A stretch of DNA of 64,000 nt from Istiophorus platypterus (Eukaryota > Chordata > Actinopteri > Istiophoriformes > Istiophoridae), in contig CM029121.1 in the NCBI GenBank assembly GCA_016859345.1, positions 7,257,911 to 7,321,910 of the forward strand, in the 5' to 3' direction. The position numbers and the translations under genes were made by a program. This document shows positions 59,850-64,000 of the stretch, in pieces; the stretch's first letter is position 1; each line of letters begins with the position of its first letter. The notes beneath the pieces were generated by a model that was not told the origin of the DNA, ran no database searches, and worked only from the letters and a program-made list of their open reading frames with translations.

Positions 59850-60210
59850 CTCCAAGTGTTTCACTGATTACAGCTAATTCCTATGTCACCTCCCCGTGCC
59901 TCAAGACATTCCACTGCCGTTTTCTATTTTGGATTGTGGTATTTGCCAGTTTTTCTCTTTATTTAGCCACTTGAAAAAGGTCCTGTGATTGAGCTCCTTG
60001 TGAAGAACTCTCCTTCACTCCCAGAGGGATCTGACTAAACTTTAACTATTGTCGGGCAAAATAAGTCCAAAACAAGAGGGGGACTGATTCCCATGTGATT
60101 GGTTGATAATTGCCATGTTTGGAATGATGGAAAGATTCCTTGAAATCTGTGTCGCCACTGTTCATGGGCAATTTACTGTACATGAAAGGGGAAACGCGGC
60201 ATCACTGATT
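59850..60210. promoter_or_regulatory. Candidate conserved non-coding element
   Basis: A repeat-free stretch has an inverted CCAAT (ATTGG, 60098-60102) next to a GATAAT motif and balanced composition, and no open frame of note. It is a candidate distal element of the ccnd2 domain or of a neighbouring gene. Confidence 0.25.
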
Positions 60211-61237
60211 AACAGAAGCCAATATGTTAGAAGACTAACTGTACCTTTGGTCAACTTTAAACCAGAAAAATACATTAACTAACTATCTGAGGTAGGTCAA
60301 TCACTCTTGTCAAATACCATACACCAGATTCAGCTGAGAAAGATAGTAATTGTGCAAGTATACACAAGTTAACACCCTTATCACTAATAAGATTAAAAAA
60401 AATATTTCCATTCCATTGCTTTCAATTTCACAGTTTGACTTGGGTTAACAGCTATTACTGTGACTCATAATCATAAGGGTGGGCCAGTAAAAATTCTGTA
60501 TATATGCTGTGCAGCTAACTTCCTGCTAAAATATTTCAAATGGAGGTAAACGGACATAATGGTGCACTGGTAACCTCTGATCAGCAGCAAACAGGATGTT
60601 TCTTTCGGTTTGCCATGGAGGATGTGAAACAAAAGGTAGAGTGTTATGTGTGGCAAGTGGCAGGTGGCAGGTTTGGAAGCTGAGAGCTCGCCTATTGACT
60701 CAGCACGTTGGTACACTGCTTTCCTGCTGCATCATGGAGTGACAGGCCGCTATAAGATTATTTCATAGGTCTGACTAAAAGCAGTGTGGAGGTTTTATAA
60801 TACTCTCCACTAATATCTCAATAAGGCCCCCTTTGAGTCCTCAACTATTATCTCTTTAATAGAATGTAATAGGTTGGGAAATGCTCTTGCTTTTAGAGTC
60901 TTGTGAAATCTCTAGCCCTTTTCTTGATATTGAAAAAATAATACACTTCCTCTTCTACTTCTTCTACATCTTCTTCTAGGAAATTTGTGAAATAGCATTG
61001 GAAGAAAGGGGAAATAAATAATGAATAAATCAATAAAATTAAGTAACATTTTATGACTGAATATTAGACGAACTGCATTCTGAAGTTATTTACATAAGGA
61101 TCAGTGTCATCTATCATTTATGTCTCTTCTGACTTATCCTGTGTATATGTTTGTTAATTCACTGTATGTCCTGCTTGCTTCTATAGCTTCAGCAGTAGCA
61201 GGCTCTAACTAGTGTTTCCCTCTGTGCCTTCCGGCAG

Positions 61238-61447
61238 CAGGGCTGAAGCCAGCCAGTCTGACTAGCGCCCTCTGTGAGCGGCAGGTACAAAATGTTTCAG
61301 CAGAACAGAAACCAGCAGAGCATGGCAGCTGGACAGGGACAAGTGCAGCATAGCCACCAGCAGTACTCATGGCGCAGACAGTGGTGCAACCCCCAGGAAA
61401 CAGCTGCTCTGCTATCAGTCACACTTAGACCACAAATACGGGATGGA
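61238..61447 (+). other. Exon-like segment with consensus splice sites, not coding throughout
   Basis: A pyrimidine-rich acceptor (TTTCCCTCTGTGCCTTCCGGCAG, cut at about 61237) and a strong donor (GA before GTAAGT at 61448) bracket 210 bp. All three plus-strand frames contain a stop if the whole segment is used. The longest open part (from 61262) is rich in Gln and matches nothing I know. It could be a non-coding RNA exon or chance. Confidence 0.2.
61264..61278 (-). promoter_or_regulatory. CTCF-like binding site, minus strand
   Basis: Read on the minus strand, the core AGAGGGCGCT matches AGRKGGCRSY perfectly. The five bases 5' of it match only two of five, giving 12 of 15 overall. Its orientation is convergent with the intron 2 site at 9068. 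Confidence 0.35.
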
Positions 61448-61674
61448 GTAAGTTAGGTTTCTGGAATCATTCTTTATATGGCTTAAGAGTGTGTTTTAAA
61501 TGACTAAATAATAATCATATTTGGGTCATTTTTTGAGGAATAAGCATGTGTAAAAATTAGATCTTTTTTAAGCTTTATCCAGAATACCAACTGTGTCATC
61601 TGAATTAAAATGAAAAATTATGTCACATATTTCTCACACAGCCAACACTCTTATTGTTTTATGAGTTCTTTGTG

Positions 61675-61680
<6 letters not shown>

Positions 61681-61728
<48 letters not shown>
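61681..61728. repeat. (TG)24 microsatellite
   Basis: About 24 uninterrupted TG units. Confidence 0.96.
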
Positions 61729-61731
<3 letters not shown>

Positions 61732-62699
61732 ATGCCAGCTGTGAGCAAGTTATCCACAGAGTACCCAGCTGATCAAACAACAGCATAAAGCAGAGTCCAG
61801 GATGTATTCATTCAAACCAGTGGTAGATGAGGTTCAGACCGAGTTGAAGTGCTAAATTGTGAAAATTACAGAATTCAAATTCAGAGAAACCTGAGCTTAT
61901 ATCATACTTAGAAAGTCTTATTTTGCAGACAGTGAGGCAGAGAAAAAGATTTGAATATATAAACAAACATTTAAGACATGGAAACTTTACTGTGTAGCAC
62001 CCTGTATGAACACTTGGCATCACTTCAACATCAATTTAAACAATGGAAAAACACCTCATCACACACACAAAACATTCCCACGACTTTACACATTAAGAAC
62101 TAGATAATGCTATTATAAATGTAGCTTTGGTTTCTTTCACCTGCTCTTTGACTTTAAATTACTGTACGTACTTTCATGTCCTAGTTACTGTCAGGTTTCA
62201 CTTTCTGGGATCTTAAGAGCAAAACCCCTTTCTCTTTAAATTTAATGGTTTAAATTAAAAGACAAAATTCTCTGTTTACATACCTTGAATACAATCTTCA
62301 ATTTTGCATACTTTCAATTTTATATAAAGAAACCTACAGAGTATCAAAGGCTCCTACTACCATTGAAAATGTTGCAGCCTAAAGCATAACAAAGTAGGTG
62401 GGGAAAGTTACTACATAATTTATTCTGTTCGATTACTCAACATGAGACCTGATTTTCATTCATTTGAAATTGTTTATGCATGATGGACTAAGACGAGTAA
62501 AGGGAATTTATGAGATTTTACTTCTTGAGGACCGTTAAAATGCTTATGTAAAAAAAGAAACCGAGACTGAAGGTGTGGTTCCGGGCACTTGTTTTAAACC
62601 TATGACATATATAAAATGTGTTAAATCAACACATGTAGAGATCAAGAAGCAACAGGTCCTAAAAATACATAGGATATGTGTCACCTTAAATATTAGTCA

Positions 62700-62960
62700 T
62701 GCATGAGTTAAAAATGACACATCCTTTATTAAAAAAACAACAACAACAAATGAACCAACTTAATTAGGTCCCGCAAAAGCACGAGACTGGTGCTTAACAA
62801 TTAGGACCAGACCTGATATAGGCCACAGTGGTTTAATCTTATCAGTTGGGGTGGAGAGAGGAGAAGAGAGGAGGTACGGCTGGTGTTATTTCCGTTGGCC
62901 CTCTTTCACTTTACTATTCGCAGTGGAATGACTGCTCCACATCAACCACGGCAGGGAAAG
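62700..62960. promoter_or_regulatory. Candidate conserved non-coding element
   Basis: Unique sequence with homeodomain-type TAATTAG (62761-62767), a second AATTAGG near 62799-62805 and a GATA-type CTTATC (62838-62843). Conservation was not tested. Confidence 0.25.
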
Positions 62961-63020
62961 GTGGACAATTATCAGCGTGAATAAAGTGCCTTAAACCTGG
63001 AAGGTGTCTACTTCAAAATG

Positions 63021-63085
63021 AAAAAAAAAAACAAAACAAAAACAACAGAATAACAAAAACAAACAAACAAACAACAAAAACAGCA
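63021..63085. repeat. A-rich (CAAA)n-like tract
   Basis: A11 is followed by irregular AAAC and AAAAC units. It could be a simple repeat or the tail of an old retroelement, but no body is recognisable beside it. Confidence 0.7.
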
Positions 63086-64000
63086 ACACCAAGAAAAAAA
63101 CATTGCTACTATTTGAACCTGAACATTTTTTGCAAAAAAGCACTGGTAGGCAATGGTTTCTGTAATTCAAAACAAAATGGTTGAAATATAAGTAATCAAT
63201 TGTTCTTTTATTTGAGATGACATTACCTGAGGGAAATACATGTCTGTGCAAAGAATGAGTGAAACCTTCCCATCAGCAAGCCTATAAAAGAGCTTAGCTG
63301 AAAAAGCCCAAGAGCAGCTAGTCATCTGTTAACATGTATTTTATGGATAACATGCCTGTTCCTACTTTCTTTACTCCCGGGAATGTGCAGTTAATATTGT
63401 GAAGGCAGGTGGGGAGAAGGGTGAAGCACAGTAGGGTTTCATATCATATGTCTTTAATGTCTGTCTGTCTGACATTCCTGCTTCCCAAAGCCCGGTATTC
63501 CCATCCATCTTCATACACTGACTGTCTGCCACCTGCAACATGCACAACAACACCTTTTCTTTCCATTATTTTTTACGTAATCCATATACTTAAAAATAAA
63601 AATCTGCACACACACAAGCCCATCCACACATGCCGAAAGATGAGCGTTAAAACAGTCAGCCCTAATATTTTCTATGCACAACACCCATAATGGCAGCGGC
63701 TAGATGTGTGCCAGCGTGCATTGACACGCTGGCCTGTAACACTTTACGCTGCAGCTTGACTTCCCTCTCCTTACCTATTGCTGTCTCTCCTGTGTGTATA
63801 GTGGATGAGAAGACTACTTGTTGAGGCTAAGACAGATAAAGAGCTATACAAGCCACATTTGTGTTATTAAGAAAATGGCAAAAAAGATATGGCCTGCTGA
63901 ACCATAGCTTTGGAGACTGGCTCTTCCTGGGAGAAATCAAGTTTACTTCCTGGATACTGATTGCAGCATCTGACTCACAAAAGGTAAAACACAGGCTGCT

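Larger units (their letters stand above)
56770..61230. other. Non-coding stretch, nothing coding recognised
   Basis: Unique sequence apart from the (CA)13 run at 58291. 59850-60210 is complex and repeat-free and is listed as a candidate element. No gene was recognised on either strand. Confidence 0.5.
61730..64000. other. Non-coding stretch at the right edge
   Basis: No gene recognised. It contains an A-rich (CAAA)n-like tract at 63021-63085 and, at 62700-62960, a unique stretch listed as a candidate element. Confidence 0.5.

Overview
The window looks like vertebrate nuclear DNA, most likely from a teleost fish. It is AT-rich, has long introns and intergenic space, and carries many (CA)n, (GA)n and (TA)n microsatellites. 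The only gene I can recognise is split by canonical GT/AG introns. Its protein reads as a fish-type cyclin D2, and two short inverted-repeat elements resemble non-autonomous DNA transposons common in fish. I cannot name the species.

Gene content: cyclin D2 (ccnd2; ccnd2a versus ccnd2b not resolved) lies on the minus strand at the left end. Coding exon 1 (11266-11072), exon 2 (9690-9475) and exon 3 (6220-6055) encode residues 1-192: the RB-binding LxCxE motif, the N-terminal cyclin box and the start of the second cyclin fold. I did not find exons 4 and 5 in the remaining 6 kb. Intron 3 therefore most likely runs past base 1, and the 3' part of the gene is outside the window.

Layout: 1-6054 is intron 3 (partial), with three stretches that look like conserved non-coding elements. 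6221-9474 is intron 2, with a 77-bp MITE-like element and a 14/15 match to the CTCF motif. 9691-11071 is intron 1. 11267 to about 14700 is the 5' UTR and upstream flank, with an unusual cluster of simple repeats, a G-quadruplex motif and a CpG-rich block. From there to 64000 I see about 50 kb with no supportable protein-coding gene. That stretch holds microsatellites, a second MITE-like element with telomere-like internal sequence, a purine-biased tract, small tandem repeats, and several complex stretches that could be enhancers. A CTCF-like site at about 61.27 kb is in convergent orientation with the intron 2 site.

Interpretation: this is a cell-cycle gene with the large upstream non-coding domain typical of developmentally regulated loci. 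I found no CRISPR array, operon, phage or defence system, and no previously undescribed protein system. The most interesting leads are regulatory: the convergent CTCF-like pair, the candidate conserved elements, an out-of-frame upstream ORF overlapping the ccnd2 start, and an exon 3 splice acceptor placed inside a microsatellite. All motif and conservation statements come from reading the sequence by eye and were not tested against other genomes.
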